A stretch of DNA of 64,000 nt, taken from Marinobacter salsuginis (GTDB taxonomy: Bacteria; Pseudomonadota; Gammaproteobacteria; Pseudomonadales; Oleiphilaceae). Shown piece after piece: positions 27,923 to 36,087 of the stretch; the first letter of the stretch is position 1; the number at the start of each line of letters is the position of its first letter. The notes beneath the pieces are model-generated. The model was not told the DNA's origin. It made no database searches and worked only from the letters and a program-made list of their open reading frames with translations. The position numbers were made by a program, and so were the translations under genes. The stretch spans positions 1,302,001 to 1,366,000 of the forward strand of contig NZ_BGZH01000001.1 in NCBI RefSeq assembly GCF_009617755.1, written 5' to 3'.

Positions 27923-29584
27923 TCACAACAGGAGGGTACGAATGTCCCCAAGAAGCTGACTGAGCACCGAAGTAAACCGGGCCGCATCAGCCCCATTCAC
28001 CGCACGGTGATCGTAAGACAGCGACAACGGCAGCATCAGGCGGGGCTGGAACTCCTTGCCATCCCAAACCGGTTTCATCGCCGCCTTGGAAACCCCAAGA
28101 ATCGCCACCTCCGGCGTATTCACAATCGGCGTGAATGCCGTGCCGCCAATACCACCCAGACTGGTGATGGTAAAACAGGCACCCTGCATCTCTGCGGGTT
28201 TCAGCTGCTTGTCCCGGGCCTTCTGGGCAAGCTCGGCGCTTTCCGCCGCCAGCTCCCACAAGCCCTTCTTGTCCACATCCCTGATCACCGGCACCATCAG
28301 TCCGTGAGGCGTATCCACCGCGATTCCGATGTGAATGTAGCTCTTGCGAACCACCTCCTTGCGCTCCATGTCCAGAGACACATTGAACTGGGGCAGTTCC
28401 GCCAGTGCCGTGGCACAGGCCTTCAGCAGGAACGGCAGCGGCGTCATCTTCACGCCCTTCTTCTCGCCGGCCGCTTTCTGGGCCTTGCGGAAATCCTCCA
28501 TATCGGTGATATCCGCATCCTCGAACTGGGTTACGTGAGGCACGTTCAGCCAGCTGCGCTGCATGTTATTGGCCGTGGCGAACATCATCCGCGACATGGC
28601 CTCACGCTTCACTTCACCAAACTGACTGAAGTCCGGCAGCTTGACACCCGGAATACCAGAACCGGTAGCAACGCCAGTACCCTGCTGAGCCTGCTTGAGC
28701 TGGCTCTTCACGTAGGCATGGACATCGTCCTTGATAATCCGGCTCTTGGGGCCAGAGCCCTTGATGCGGGCCAGATCGGCACCCAGTTCCCGGGCCAGCT
28801 TGCGCACGGCCGGGCCAGCGTGGACCTTGGCGCCAGGCGACGGAGGCTCATAAGTGGCACCCTGTGGCTCAGGCGCAGACTCTGCTTCCTGTTTCGGCTT
28901 CTCTTCGGACCTGGGCTCAGGCTTCTCTTCCTTCGCCGGTTCCTCAGACGCGGGCGCCGAGGCTTCTTCCTCTTCGCCACCACCTTCCTGAACCGTCATC
29001 TCCAGCAGTTCATCGCCCTCGGAGAGCTTGTCGCCCTCGGATACCAGGATCTTGCCCACCTTGCCCGCATAGGGCGAAGGAATCTCCATGGTGGCCTTGT
29101 CCGATTCCACTGTAACCAATGGATCGTCGGCCTCAATGGTGTCGCCTTCAGCAACGTTGATTTCTATCACCGGAACATTGTCGAAACCATCCAGCGCAGG
29201 AACCTTGACGGTCTCCTTGCGGGAGCCACCAGAAGCCTTCTTCGGCGCTGGCTTGCTCTCTTCGGACTTCTCTTCCTGCTTTGCTTCTTCCTTTTCCTCG
29301 GCCTTCTCCTCGGGCTCGTCGCTGCCGGCGTCGTCAGAGCCACCGGCGCTGGCTTCCATCATGCCAACAACATCACCTTCTTTTACCTTGTCACCCACCT
29401 TTACGGTGATCTTGGTGATCTTGCCGGCACCGGGAGACGGCAGTTCCACCGAGGCTTTGTCTGACTCAACCGTCAGAATCGGATCTTCTTCCTCAACCGA
29501 ATCCCCTGCGCTGACAATGATTTCGATAACCTCGACCTCATCCGCACCGCCGAGATCCGGAACCTTGATTTCCTGTTCACTCAT
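27923..29584 (-). CDS. aceF: pyruvate dehydrogenase E2, dihydrolipoamide acetyltransferase
   Basis: 553 residues. Two lipoyl domains are visible, with lipoyl lysines near Lys43 (TVESDKASVELPSPGAG) and Lys163 (TVESDKATMEIPSPYAGK), each followed by an acidic, Ala/Pro/Glu-rich flexible linker. Next is a peripheral subunit-binding domain (GPAVRKLARELGADLARIKG). The C-terminal catalytic domain ends with SYDHRAVNGADAARF, holding the active-site His and Asp. E2 forms the core of the complex and transfers acetyl groups to CoA. It follows aceE by ten bases; no lpd (E3) gene is in the window. Confidence 0.96.
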   Translation of the reverse strand: MSEQEIKVPDLGGADEVEVIEIIVSAGDSVEEEDPILTVESDKASVELPSPGAGKITKITVKVGDKVKEGDVVGMMEASAGGSDDAGSDEPEEKAEEKEEAKQEEKSEESKPAPKKASGGSRKETVKVPALDGFDNVPVIEINVAEGDTIEADDPLVTVESDKATMEIPSPYAGKVGKILVSEGDKLSEGDELLEMTVQEGGGEEEEASAPASEEPAKEEKPEPRSEEKPKQEAESAPEPQGATYEPPSPGAKVHAGPAVRKLARELGADLARIKGSGPKSRIIKDDVHAYVKSQLKQAQQGTGVATGSGIPGVKLPDFSQFGEVKREAMSRMMFATANNMQRSWLNVPHVTQFEDADITDMEDFRKAQKAAGEKKGVKMTPLPFLLKACATALAELPQFNVSLDMERKEVVRKSYIHIGIAVDTPHGLMVPVIRDVDKKGLWELAAESAELAQKARDKQLKPAEMQGACFTITSLGGIGGTAFTPIVNTPEVAILGVSKAAMKPVWDGKEFQPRLMLPLSLSYDHRAVNGADAARFTSVLSQLLGDIRTLLL

Positions 29585-29594
29585 GGCGGACTCC

Positions 29595-32258
29595 TTAGCT
29601 CAGCACCGGGTTCGTTTTGTTGCGATCGATTCCGTACTTGCGCATGGCTTCGAGAACCACATCGTTCTTCACCTCGCCATCCTGAGCCAGGGCTGACAGC
29701 GCGGTGACTGTTACGTAGTAACGATCCACCTCAAAGAAGCTGCGCAGCTTTTCCCGGGTGTCGCTACGACCAAAGCCGTCGGTACCCAGGGTCAGGTAGG
29801 TTTTGGGGATGAACGCCCGGAGCTGCTCGGAGTGCAGCTTGATGTAATCGGTAGAAGACACCACCGGACCCTGATGCTTCTCAAGCATCTGGGTTACGTA
29901 GGCCTTCTTGGGCTTGTCGTCCGGGTGCAGGCGGTTCCAGCGCTCAATATGCTGGCCCTCGCGGGCAAGCTCGTTGAAGCTGGTAACACTCCACACGTCG
30001 GAGGCAACACCCCAGTCGTCTTTCAGCATCTGGGCCGCTGCACGCACCTCGTTAAGGATTGCGCCGGCACCCAGCAGCTGAACCCGCGGAGTCTTCTTGC
30101 GGCCCTTGGTTTCAACAGACTCGAACAGGTACATGCCCTTGATGATGCCGTCTTCGCATCCCTTGGGCATTGCAGGCTGTTCGTAGTTCTCGTTCTCGAT
30201 GGTCAGGTAGTAGAAGACGTTCTGGTTGTCTTCGAACATCTCCTGCATACCCTTGCGCAGCACAACCGCCATTTCGTAGCCGTAGGCCGGATCATAGGCC
30301 TTACAGTTCGGAATGGTGTTGGCCAGCACATGGCTGTGACCGTCCTGGTGCTGCAGACCCTCGCCGTTCAGTGTGGTCCGGCCGGCAGTGCCGCCAATCA
30401 GGAAGCCACGGGCCTGAATATCGCCGGAGGCCCACGCCAGGTCGCCAACCCGCTGGAAGCCGAACATGGAGTAGAAAATGTAGAACGGGATCAACGGGAA
30501 GTTGTTGGTGCTGTATGACGTGGCCGCTGCCATCCAGGCGGCCATTGAGCCATCCTCGTTGATACCTTCTTCAAGGATCTGGCCCTTCTTGTCTTCCCGG
30601 TAATACATGATCTGGTCACGGTCTTCAGGAACGTACTTCTGCCCTTCTGCCGTGTAGATACCGAGCTGACGGAACATGCCTTCCATCCCGAAGGTACGGG
30701 CTTCGTCAGGCACGATCGGCACCACGCGCTTACCAATACGCTTGTCCTTGGTCAGTGCCGTCAGGATACGGACGAAGGCCATGGTAGTAGAGATCTTCCG
30801 GTCACCGGAACCGTCCAGGACCGCCTTGAAGATGTCCAGGTCGGGAATCTGCAGTGGCTGGCAATCCTTCCGACGCTTGGGATAGAAACCACCCAGCTCC
30901 TGCCGGCGCTTCTTCATGTAGACGATTTCCGGACTATCCGGCGCTGGCCGGTAGTAGGGCACATCCTCGAGCTCTTCGTCTTTCAACGGCACCGCAAAAC
31001 GGTCGCGGAACGACTTCAACTGCTCGATATCAAGCTTTTTCAGGGAGTGAGCGGTGTTCTGCGCTTCACCGGCCTCACCAAAGCCGTAGCCCTTGATGGT
31101 GTGGGCGAGGATAACCGTCGGCCGGCCGCCATTCTTGTGAATGGCATGGTGGAAGGCCGCGTAGATCTTGTACGGATCGTGACCGCCCCGGTTGAGCTTG
31201 TTGATCTCCTCGTCGGAAAGCCCCTCGACGAGTTTGGCCGTTTCCGGGTACTTGCCGAAGAAGTGCTTCCGGGTATAAGCCGGGCCGTTGCTCTTGAAGT
31301 TCTGAAGGTCGCCATCACAGACCTCGTCCATGACCCGCTGCATCTTGCCGTCCTTGTCCTGCTCGAACAGGGGATCCCAGTGGCGACCCCAGACAACTTT
31401 CAGGACATTCCAGCCAGCGCCCCGGAAGACACCTTCAAGCTCCTGAATGATCTTGCCGTTGCCACGCACCGGCCCGTCCAGACGCTGGAGGTTGCAGTTA
31501 ACAACGAAAATCAGGTTACTGAGGTTTTCCCGGCCGGCCATGGAGATGGAACCCAGGGTTTCCGGCTCGTCGCACTCGCCGTCACCAACAAAGCACCAGA
31601 CCTTGCGATCGCCCATCTCGATGAGCTCTCGGCTGTCCAGGTACTTCATTACGTGGGCCTGGTAAATCGCCTGAATCGGACCAAGCCCCATAGAAACTGT
31701 TGGGAACTGCCAGTAATCCGGCATTAGCCAGGGGTGCGGATAGGAAGAGAGGCCAGTGCCGTCTACTTCCTCACGGTATTTGTCGAGATCTTTCTCGTCG
31801 AAACGGCCCTCAAGGAAGGAGCGCGCATAAATGCCCGGGGAAGAGTGGCCCTGGAAGTACACAAGGTCGGACTCGCGCTTTTCGTCGCCGCCGTGGAAGA
31901 AATAGTTGAAGCCAACATCGTAGAGGGTCGCTGCCGAAGAAAACGAGGAAACATGTCCGCCGAGATCACCGGGACGCTGGTTGGCACGCATAACCATGGC
32001 CATGGCATTCCAGCGGATCAGGGAGCGGATTCGGCGCTCCATAAAAAGATCGCCAGGCATCGGCGCCTGCTGGGAAACCGGAATACTGTTCCGGAACGGC
32101 GTGGTTATGGAATATGGCAGTTCGGTTCCATCGCGGCTCGCCCGCTCGGAAAGCCTCTCAAGAATATACTTGGCCCGGTCTACGCCTTCGTTCTCGATCA
32201 GAGATTCCAGCGCATCCAGCCATTCACTGGTTTCAATGGGATCATCGTCCTGGTACAT
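29595..32258 (-). CDS. aceE: pyruvate dehydrogenase E1 component (homodimeric type)
   Basis: 887 residues from the ATG at 32258, which is preceded by GGGGAGGG; a TTG immediately upstream is not needed. E1 decarboxylates pyruvate with thiamine diphosphate and acetylates the E2 lipoyl group. The ThDP motif is seen in CFVGDGECDEPETLGSISMA to NLIFVVNCN, and substrate regions are DDDPIETSEWLDALESLI at the N terminus and TDGFGRSDTREKLRSFFEVD near the C terminus. The family is the large AceE type, not the split alpha/beta form. The 662-base divergent gap upstream contains the promoter; no adjacent pdhR is present. Confidence 0.97.
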   Translation of the reverse strand: MYQDDDPIETSEWLDALESLIENEGVDRAKYILERLSERASRDGTELPYSITTPFRNSIPVSQQAPMPGDLFMERRIRSLIRWNAMAMVMRANQRPGDLGGHVSSFSSAATLYDVGFNYFFHGGDEKRESDLVYFQGHSSPGIYARSFLEGRFDEKDLDKYREEVDGTGLSSYPHPWLMPDYWQFPTVSMGLGPIQAIYQAHVMKYLDSRELIEMGDRKVWCFVGDGECDEPETLGSISMAGRENLSNLIFVVNCNLQRLDGPVRGNGKIIQELEGVFRGAGWNVLKVVWGRHWDPLFEQDKDGKMQRVMDEVCDGDLQNFKSNGPAYTRKHFFGKYPETAKLVEGLSDEEINKLNRGGHDPYKIYAAFHHAIHKNGGRPTVILAHTIKGYGFGEAGEAQNTAHSLKKLDIEQLKSFRDRFAVPLKDEELEDVPYYRPAPDSPEIVYMKKRRQELGGFYPKRRKDCQPLQIPDLDIFKAVLDGSGDRKISTTMAFVRILTALTKDKRIGKRVVPIVPDEARTFGMEGMFRQLGIYTAEGQKYVPEDRDQIMYYREDKKGQILEEGINEDGSMAAWMAAATSYSTNNFPLIPFYIFYSMFGFQRVGDLAWASGDIQARGFLIGGTAGRTTLNGEGLQHQDGHSHVLANTIPNCKAYDPAYGYEMAVVLRKGMQEMFEDNQNVFYYLTIENENYEQPAMPKGCEDGIIKGMYLFESVETKGRKKTPRVQLLGAGAILNEVRAAAQMLKDDWGVASDVWSVTSFNELAREGQHIERWNRLHPDDKPKKAYVTQMLEKHQGPVVSSTDYIKLHSEQLRAFIPKTYLTLGTDGFGRSDTREKLRSFFEVDRYYVTVTALSALAQDGEVKNDVVLEAMRKYGIDRNKTNPVLS

Positions 32259-32525
32259 CAAACCCTCCCCTTGGCATCAAAAGTGCAGCGCCGCCACGAT
32301 CAGCAGCCGGGCGCGTTGCGGTGTCGATAAGCTGCGATGGAATGCAGTGTTTTGTTATGGGTATTTTCAGCCTGACAGGTGTACCGGCTACCAGTACACA
32401 GAACCTGTACAAAGCATAGAACAGCTTTCACACTTTTCCTGCCTGATCACCTCGGTTTCACGGGCTTTTGGCCCCGGGGATGACCGGCGTGCCGGCGAAG
32501 TGCGTGAATTAGAACACCCGGTTTC

Positions 32526-32541
32526 GTAGTATTTTTACTAC
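32526..32541. promoter_or_regulatory. 16-base perfect palindrome, possible operator upstream of aceE
   Basis: GTAGTATTTTTACTAC is a perfect inverted repeat with a four-base T spacer, 268 bases upstream of the aceE start. It is AT-rich and within the divergent gap, consistent with a regulator-binding site, but I do not recognise a known family consensus. Confidence 0.4.
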
Positions 32542-32872
32542 ATTTTGACCATCAAGTTCAATCAAAGCCCTCCAAACATCCTTTTGTAACGGGCTTCTTT
32601 CGGTTACTTACGGAAGAATGACCGTTTTTGGACCAACAGACAACCAGATTGCGACCAATGTCGTAGCATTCGTATCAGGCCGAAAATTGATTACCACGCT
32701 AAACGATCTTCTGGCCGCTATTCGCCGATCATTCAGGATATTTAGCGCTTTTTATTGAATTTTCGACTCTTTCCTCAGAAGCGCCCCACTGATCTATTTC
32801 AGCTTTTTTATTAGACCTGAAAATATTTCCGGATTTATGTATACTCGCCTGCCTGATTTTTAACCACCCAGG

Positions 32873-32896
32873 AAAAAGTGGTCGGACCACTTTTTT
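32873..32896. promoter_or_regulatory. TGGTCNGACCA palindrome before the KamA-like gene (operator or attenuator)
   Basis: AAAAAGTGGTCGGACCACTTTTTT is an almost perfect palindrome containing the same TGGTCNGACCA core as the two GlcC-type operators at 8087 and 8205. It could therefore bind a FadR-subfamily regulator. Alternatively, the A5/T6 flanks would let the RNA form a hairpin with a U-run, an intrinsic terminator or attenuator 28 bases before the start codon. It is downstream of the putative -10 at 32839, so both mechanisms are possible. Confidence 0.6.
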
Positions 32897-32923
32897 GTCA
32901 TTGGCATCAACAGAGGGCGATCT

Positions 32924-34288
32924 ATGAACTCCATCGTCACCTTTCCGAACCGGATTCCCACCACGGAGTTCGAGGAACGGCGTTTCAAGGTCTACACAGA
33001 CCGCCAGCTCGACAAGATCGAAGTCATTCAGAATCTCCCTGAAGAGACCCTGTTTGAAATGAAAGTGGTAGCCAGCGTGCTGCCGTTCCGGGTCAACGAG
33101 TATGTGATCAATGAACTGATCAACTGGGACAAGGTACCCAACGACCCGATCTATCAGCTTGTTTTTCCGCAGAAAGGGATGTTGAAGGACGAGCATTACG
33201 AGCGCATGGCGAAACTGCACCGGGAAGGTGCCGACAAGAAAGAGATCCAGGCCGTCGCCAAGGAAATCCGGGACGAACTCAACCCGCACCCGGCCGGCCA
33301 GATGGAAATGAACATGCCTGAGCTCGACGGTGAAGTTCTGGACGGCGTTCAGCACAAGTACCGCGAGACAGTGCTGTTCTTCCCGGCCCAGGGCCAGACC
33401 TGCCACTCCTACTGCACCTTCTGTTTCCGCTGGGCGCAGTTCGTGGGTGACAAAGACCTGAAAATGGCCAGCACCGAAGCAGAAAAGCTTCATGGCTACC
33501 TGCAGGAGCACACCGAGGTCACTGACCTGCTGGTCACCGGTGGCGACCCCATGGTGATGAAAACCAAGAACCTGGTGCAGTATCTGGAACCGCTGCTACA
33601 GCCGGAGTTCGATCATATCCAGACCATTCGCATCGGCACCAAGGCCCTCACTTTCTGGCCCTACCGCTTCGTGACCGACAAGGATGCCGATGAACTGATC
33701 GACCTTTTCGCGAAACTGGTCGACGCCGGCAAGCACGTCGCCATCATGGCCCACTACAACCACTGGCAGGAAATCACCACCGAGATTGCCGAAGAGGCCA
33801 TCCGCCGTATTCGCGCCACCGGTGCCGAGATCCGTGCCCAGGGCCCGCTGATCAAGCACGTCAACGACGATGCCGACGCCTGGGCAAAGCTGTGGAAGAA
33901 AGAAGTGCAGCTGGGCATCATCCCCTACTACATGTTTGTAGAACGGGACACCGGCGCGAAGAACTACTTTGAAGTGCCTCTGGTCGAAGCTTTCCACATC
34001 TACAGGGAAGCCATGAAGAAAGTCAGTGGCCTGGCCCGAACCGCCCGCGGACCGTCCATGAGCGCCGGCCCCGGCAAGGTGGAGATCCAGGGGATTACCG
34101 AAATCAACGGCGAGAAGGTGTTTGTACTGCGCTTCCTGCAGGGCCGCAACCCGGACTGGGTTCAGCGCCCATTCTTCGCCAAGTACAGCGAGACGGCCAC
34201 CTGGTTGCATGAGCTGGAACCGGCCTTTGGAGAAGAGAAATTCTTCTTTGAAGATGAGTATGAAGAAATGAAGAAAGGGAATGGATAA
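32924..34288 (+). CDS. KamA-family radical SAM aminomutase (lysine 2,3-aminomutase-like, altered substrate site)
   Basis: 454 residues. The radical SAM cluster motif CX3CX2C is Cys160, Cys164, Cys167 in GQTCHSYCTFCFRWAQF, followed by the SAM-contact TDLLVTGGDPMVMKT. The PLP lysine is probably Lys385 in SMSAGPGKVEI. The order and spacing follow lysine 2,3-aminomutase, which moves the alpha-amino group to the beta carbon. From a remembered, hand alignment, however, the two aspartates that grip the lysine epsilon-amino group in the clostridial enzyme appear replaced by Arg341 (FVERDTGAKNYF) and a Ser in GPSMSAG. The substrate may therefore not be lysine. No beta-lysine acetyltransferase (ablB) or EF-P gene is adjacent. 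A GAGGGCG ribosome-binding site fixes the start. Confidence 0.8.
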   Translation: MNSIVTFPNRIPTTEFEERRFKVYTDRQLDKIEVIQNLPEETLFEMKVVASVLPFRVNEYVINELINWDKVPNDPIYQLVFPQKGMLKDEHYERMAKLHREGADKKEIQAVAKEIRDELNPHPAGQMEMNMPELDGEVLDGVQHKYRETVLFFPAQGQTCHSYCTFCFRWAQFVGDKDLKMASTEAEKLHGYLQEHTEVTDLLVTGGDPMVMKTKNLVQYLEPLLQPEFDHIQTIRIGTKALTFWPYRFVTDKDADELIDLFAKLVDAGKHVAIMAHYNHWQEITTEIAEEAIRRIRATGAEIRAQGPLIKHVNDDADAWAKLWKKEVQLGIIPYYMFVERDTGAKNYFEVPLVEAFHIYREAMKKVSGLARTARGPSMSAGPGKVEIQGITEINGEKVFVLRFLQGRNPDWVQRPFFAKYSETATWLHELEPAFGEEKFFFEDEYEEMKKGNG

Positions 34289-34303
34289 TCGCCAGCCTCT
34301 CTG

Positions 34304-34330
34304 AAGCGGCCCCGTGGATTGGGGCCGCTT
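34304..34330 (+). terminator. hairpin after the KamA-like gene
   Basis: AAGCGGCCCC-GTGGATT-GGGGCCGCTT is a perfect ten-pair stem 16 bases after the stop codon. Only a weak pyrimidine tract follows, so termination may be inefficient; it lies between convergent genes. Confidence 0.65.
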
Positions 34331-34336
34331 GCCTCT

Positions 34337-34570
34337 TCAGCGATTGGATCTACGCGCCTTCCAGCTGGGGATGACCCGGAACACCAGCGCGCCAAACACC
34401 ACTCCGATGATTACGATCAACGCGACCTGAAGGCTTCCATTGTCCATCGCACCCTCATTCAGGGTTTCTGCTGTTACCAGTCCTCCGATCAGGAGCCATG
34501 GCGTCAGAAGAATCAGCGCGCTCAATGACAGGAAACGTTTGATTCGATGATTGTCTTTTTGCTTAGGCAT
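34337..34570 (-). CDS. small membrane protein with two predicted spans, unknown function
   Basis: 77 residues. A basic N terminus (MPKQKDNHRIKRF) is followed by two hydrophobic stretches, about residues 13-34 (LSLSALILLTPWLLIGGLVT) and 46-65 (SLQVALIVIIGVVFGALVFR), and a basic tail (IPSWKARRSNR). Both ends are predicted cytoplasmic. GGAGAGGG eight bases before the ATG argues for real translation. I recognise no family. It is downstream of and on the same strand as the HNH gene, 63 bases away. Confidence 0.6.
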   Translation of the reverse strand: MPKQKDNHRIKRFLSLSALILLTPWLLIGGLVTAETLNEGAMDNGSLQVALIVIIGVVFGALVFRVIPSWKARRSNR

Positions 34571-34633
34571 AGGACCCTCTCCAAAAGAATGAGCTCATAA
34601 TTACCGACGGAGACGGCCATTGGATCAGGTACG

Positions 34634-34960
34634 TTATTTCTGCCGGACAAACTTGGGCATGAACCCCTCCGGCTTATCGCTCAACCACTCAACAAACGTC
34701 CGCAATTCTTCCAGTTCCAGCAGCTTTTCCCGGGTATTGAAGTACAGCCCCAGCTCGTATTCCGAGCGAGCCTTATGAATGGCGTTATGGCAGGGACGGC
34801 ACACCCACAGCGTTCGGGTGATCAAATCTTCCTTGGTGAACAGTTTCTGGAACCGCTTCTTTCGGTGCAGGTGCTTGGGTATAAGGTGGTGCCGAGTGAG
34901 CTTGGCAACCGCGCGTTCACAGAGTTCGCAGTTGTCGGGTTGGGGTGGGAGCTTGAGCAT
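34634..34960 (-). CDS. HNH endonuclease family protein
   Basis: 108 residues carrying one HNH module: CELCERAVAKLTRHHLIPKH provides a zinc CxxC and the first catalytic His pair, and LWVCRPCHNAIHKARS supplies the second CxxC and the final His of HxxxH. The C-terminal third is helical (LLELEELRTFVEWLSDKPEG). Such compact stand-alone HNH proteins are widespread in gammaproteobacteria; their targets are mostly unknown. It is not next to a phage terminase or a restriction gene. The start at 34960 follows a gap after cnoX. Confidence 0.8.
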   Translation of the reverse strand: MLKLPPQPDNCELCERAVAKLTRHHLIPKHLHRKKRFQKLFTKEDLITRTLWVCRPCHNAIHKARSEYELGLYFNTREKLLELEELRTFVEWLSDKPEGFMPKFVRQK

Positions 34961-35031
34961 TGCGGAAATACCAGTCGGGTTTCGCCCATGGCTCCACCCG
35001 ACCTATGTTGTATTTGGCCAGCGCCAAACAA

Positions 35032-35895
35032 TCAGTGCATCAGGGTATAGAGCTTCCGGCGATAGGTCCTTACGTCCGGGTTGTTGTTACCCAGCTTGTC
35101 GAACAGTTCGATCAGCGTTGTCTTGGCCACTTCGTCTTTGTACTTGCTGTCCACCTGCATCAGGCGGATCAGCAGGTCCATGGCCTCGGCGTTGTTTTCC
35201 TGTAATACGTGATGAAGTGCCAACTGGTGCAGTGCGTTCGGATCCTTCGGGTCCTGCTCCAGCGCCATTTCCAGATCCTTGATCGGAGGCAGTTCGGCCG
35301 ACTGCTTCAGAAACTTGATTCGTGCTGCCAGCTGTTTGGCCTGGTGCTGCATTTTTTCTTCTGGAGGCAGACTTTCAAGGACCTGCTCGGCCGTTTCCAG
35401 ATCACCCATTTCCGCCTTCAACTGGGCCAGGTCGATCAGGACTTTGAGATTTTCCGGGTCCTCCTGGTTCATCTGGGACAGGATAGCCAATGCTCCCTCC
35501 ACATCGCCTTCTTCCCAGATCCGATGCGCCTTTTCATAGGGATCTTCCTTGGGGGCTTCCACGTGTTTGTCCAGAACCTTGCGGATTTCGCTTTCCGGCA
35601 GGGCACCGTTGAAGCCATCCACGGCCTGGCCATTCTTGACCAGGATTACGGTCGGCAGACTGCGCACCCCAAGGCTGGAGGTGAGCTGTTCCTGCTCGTC
35701 GGCGTTCACCTTGGCCAGCATGAAAGCACCCTGGTAGTCCTCCGCCAGTTTTTCCAGCAGGGGCATCAACTGTTTGCAGGGGGCACACCACTCAGCCCAC
35801 ACATCCACCAGGATGGGCGTGCTTGCAGAGGCTTCCATCACCTTCTGCTGAAAGTTTTCCATGGTGGCATCAAAGATGTAGGGAGAGTTGCTCAT
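35032..35895 (-). CDS. cnoX: co-chaperone thioredoxin-like protein CnoX (YbbN)
   Basis: 287 residues from the ATG at 35895 (MSNSPYIFDATMENFQQKV), preceded by CAGGTG. The N-terminal thioredoxin domain (about 1-110) contains WAEWCAPCKQLMPLLEKLA with an intact CxxC, whereas E. coli CnoX has lost the first cysteine. The C-terminal half is TPR-like (AHRIWEEGDVEGALAILSQM; LAQLKAEMGDLETAEQVLES). CnoX protects substrates from oxidative aggregation and passes them to GroEL/DnaK. Its divergent partner is a Lon-family protease, a suggestive quality-control neighbourhood. Confidence 0.9.
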   Translation of the reverse strand: MSNSPYIFDATMENFQQKVMEASASTPILVDVWAEWCAPCKQLMPLLEKLAEDYQGAFMLAKVNADEQEQLTSSLGVRSLPTVILVKNGQAVDGFNGALPESEIRKVLDKHVEAPKEDPYEKAHRIWEEGDVEGALAILSQMNQEDPENLKVLIDLAQLKAEMGDLETAEQVLESLPPEEKMQHQAKQLAARIKFLKQSAELPPIKDLEMALEQDPKDPNALHQLALHHVLQENNAEAMDLLIRLMQVDSKYKDEVAKTTLIELFDKLGNNNPDVRTYRRKLYTLMH

Positions 35896-36087
35896 GCAAG
35901 GCACCTGAAAAGTCGAATGATTCGTTTTGAGTTGCCAAAAACATGGGGCCAACTACCCGAAATTCAAGCGCCAAACGCGCTAACCCAAGTCCTTGAAATC
36001 ACCGTATCTGCCGTTACATAGCTAGTAAGCACCACGCCGGGACAATCACTACGCAGCCTGTCCCGGGCCGATTCACAACCTTTCCGG

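Larger units (their letters stand above)
32262..32923. other. divergent intergenic region between aceE and the KamA-like gene
   Basis: No gene is supported in this 660-base region, which is more AT-rich than its surroundings. It holds several palindromes: GTGTAC-N9-GTACAC at 32379-32399, the perfect GTAGTATTTTTACTAC at 32526-32541 and the GTGGTCGGACCAC site described separately. Promoters for both flanking genes must lie here. TATACT at about 32839 is a plausible -10 for the rightward gene. The region could include a long 5' leader for aceE, but no riboswitch fold was recognised. Confidence 0.5.

Noticed and set aside
27923..29464. Long plus-strand open frames opposite aceF (and similar ones opposite glcD and infB, the latter over 1300 codons)
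   Set aside because: They mirror genes with clear families on the other strand, have no recognisable domains or ribosome-binding sites, and are explained by high GC and codon bias of the true gene.
32526..32541. GTAGTATTTTTACTAC as a PdhR operator for aceE
   Set aside because: It lacks the TGGT-N3-ACCA form of PdhR/FadR-subfamily sites, so it is kept only as an unassigned palindrome.
32924..34288. EF-P lysine modification enzyme EpmB
   Set aside because: EpmB is about 340 residues and near efp; this protein is 454 residues with a different cluster context and no efp or epmA neighbour.
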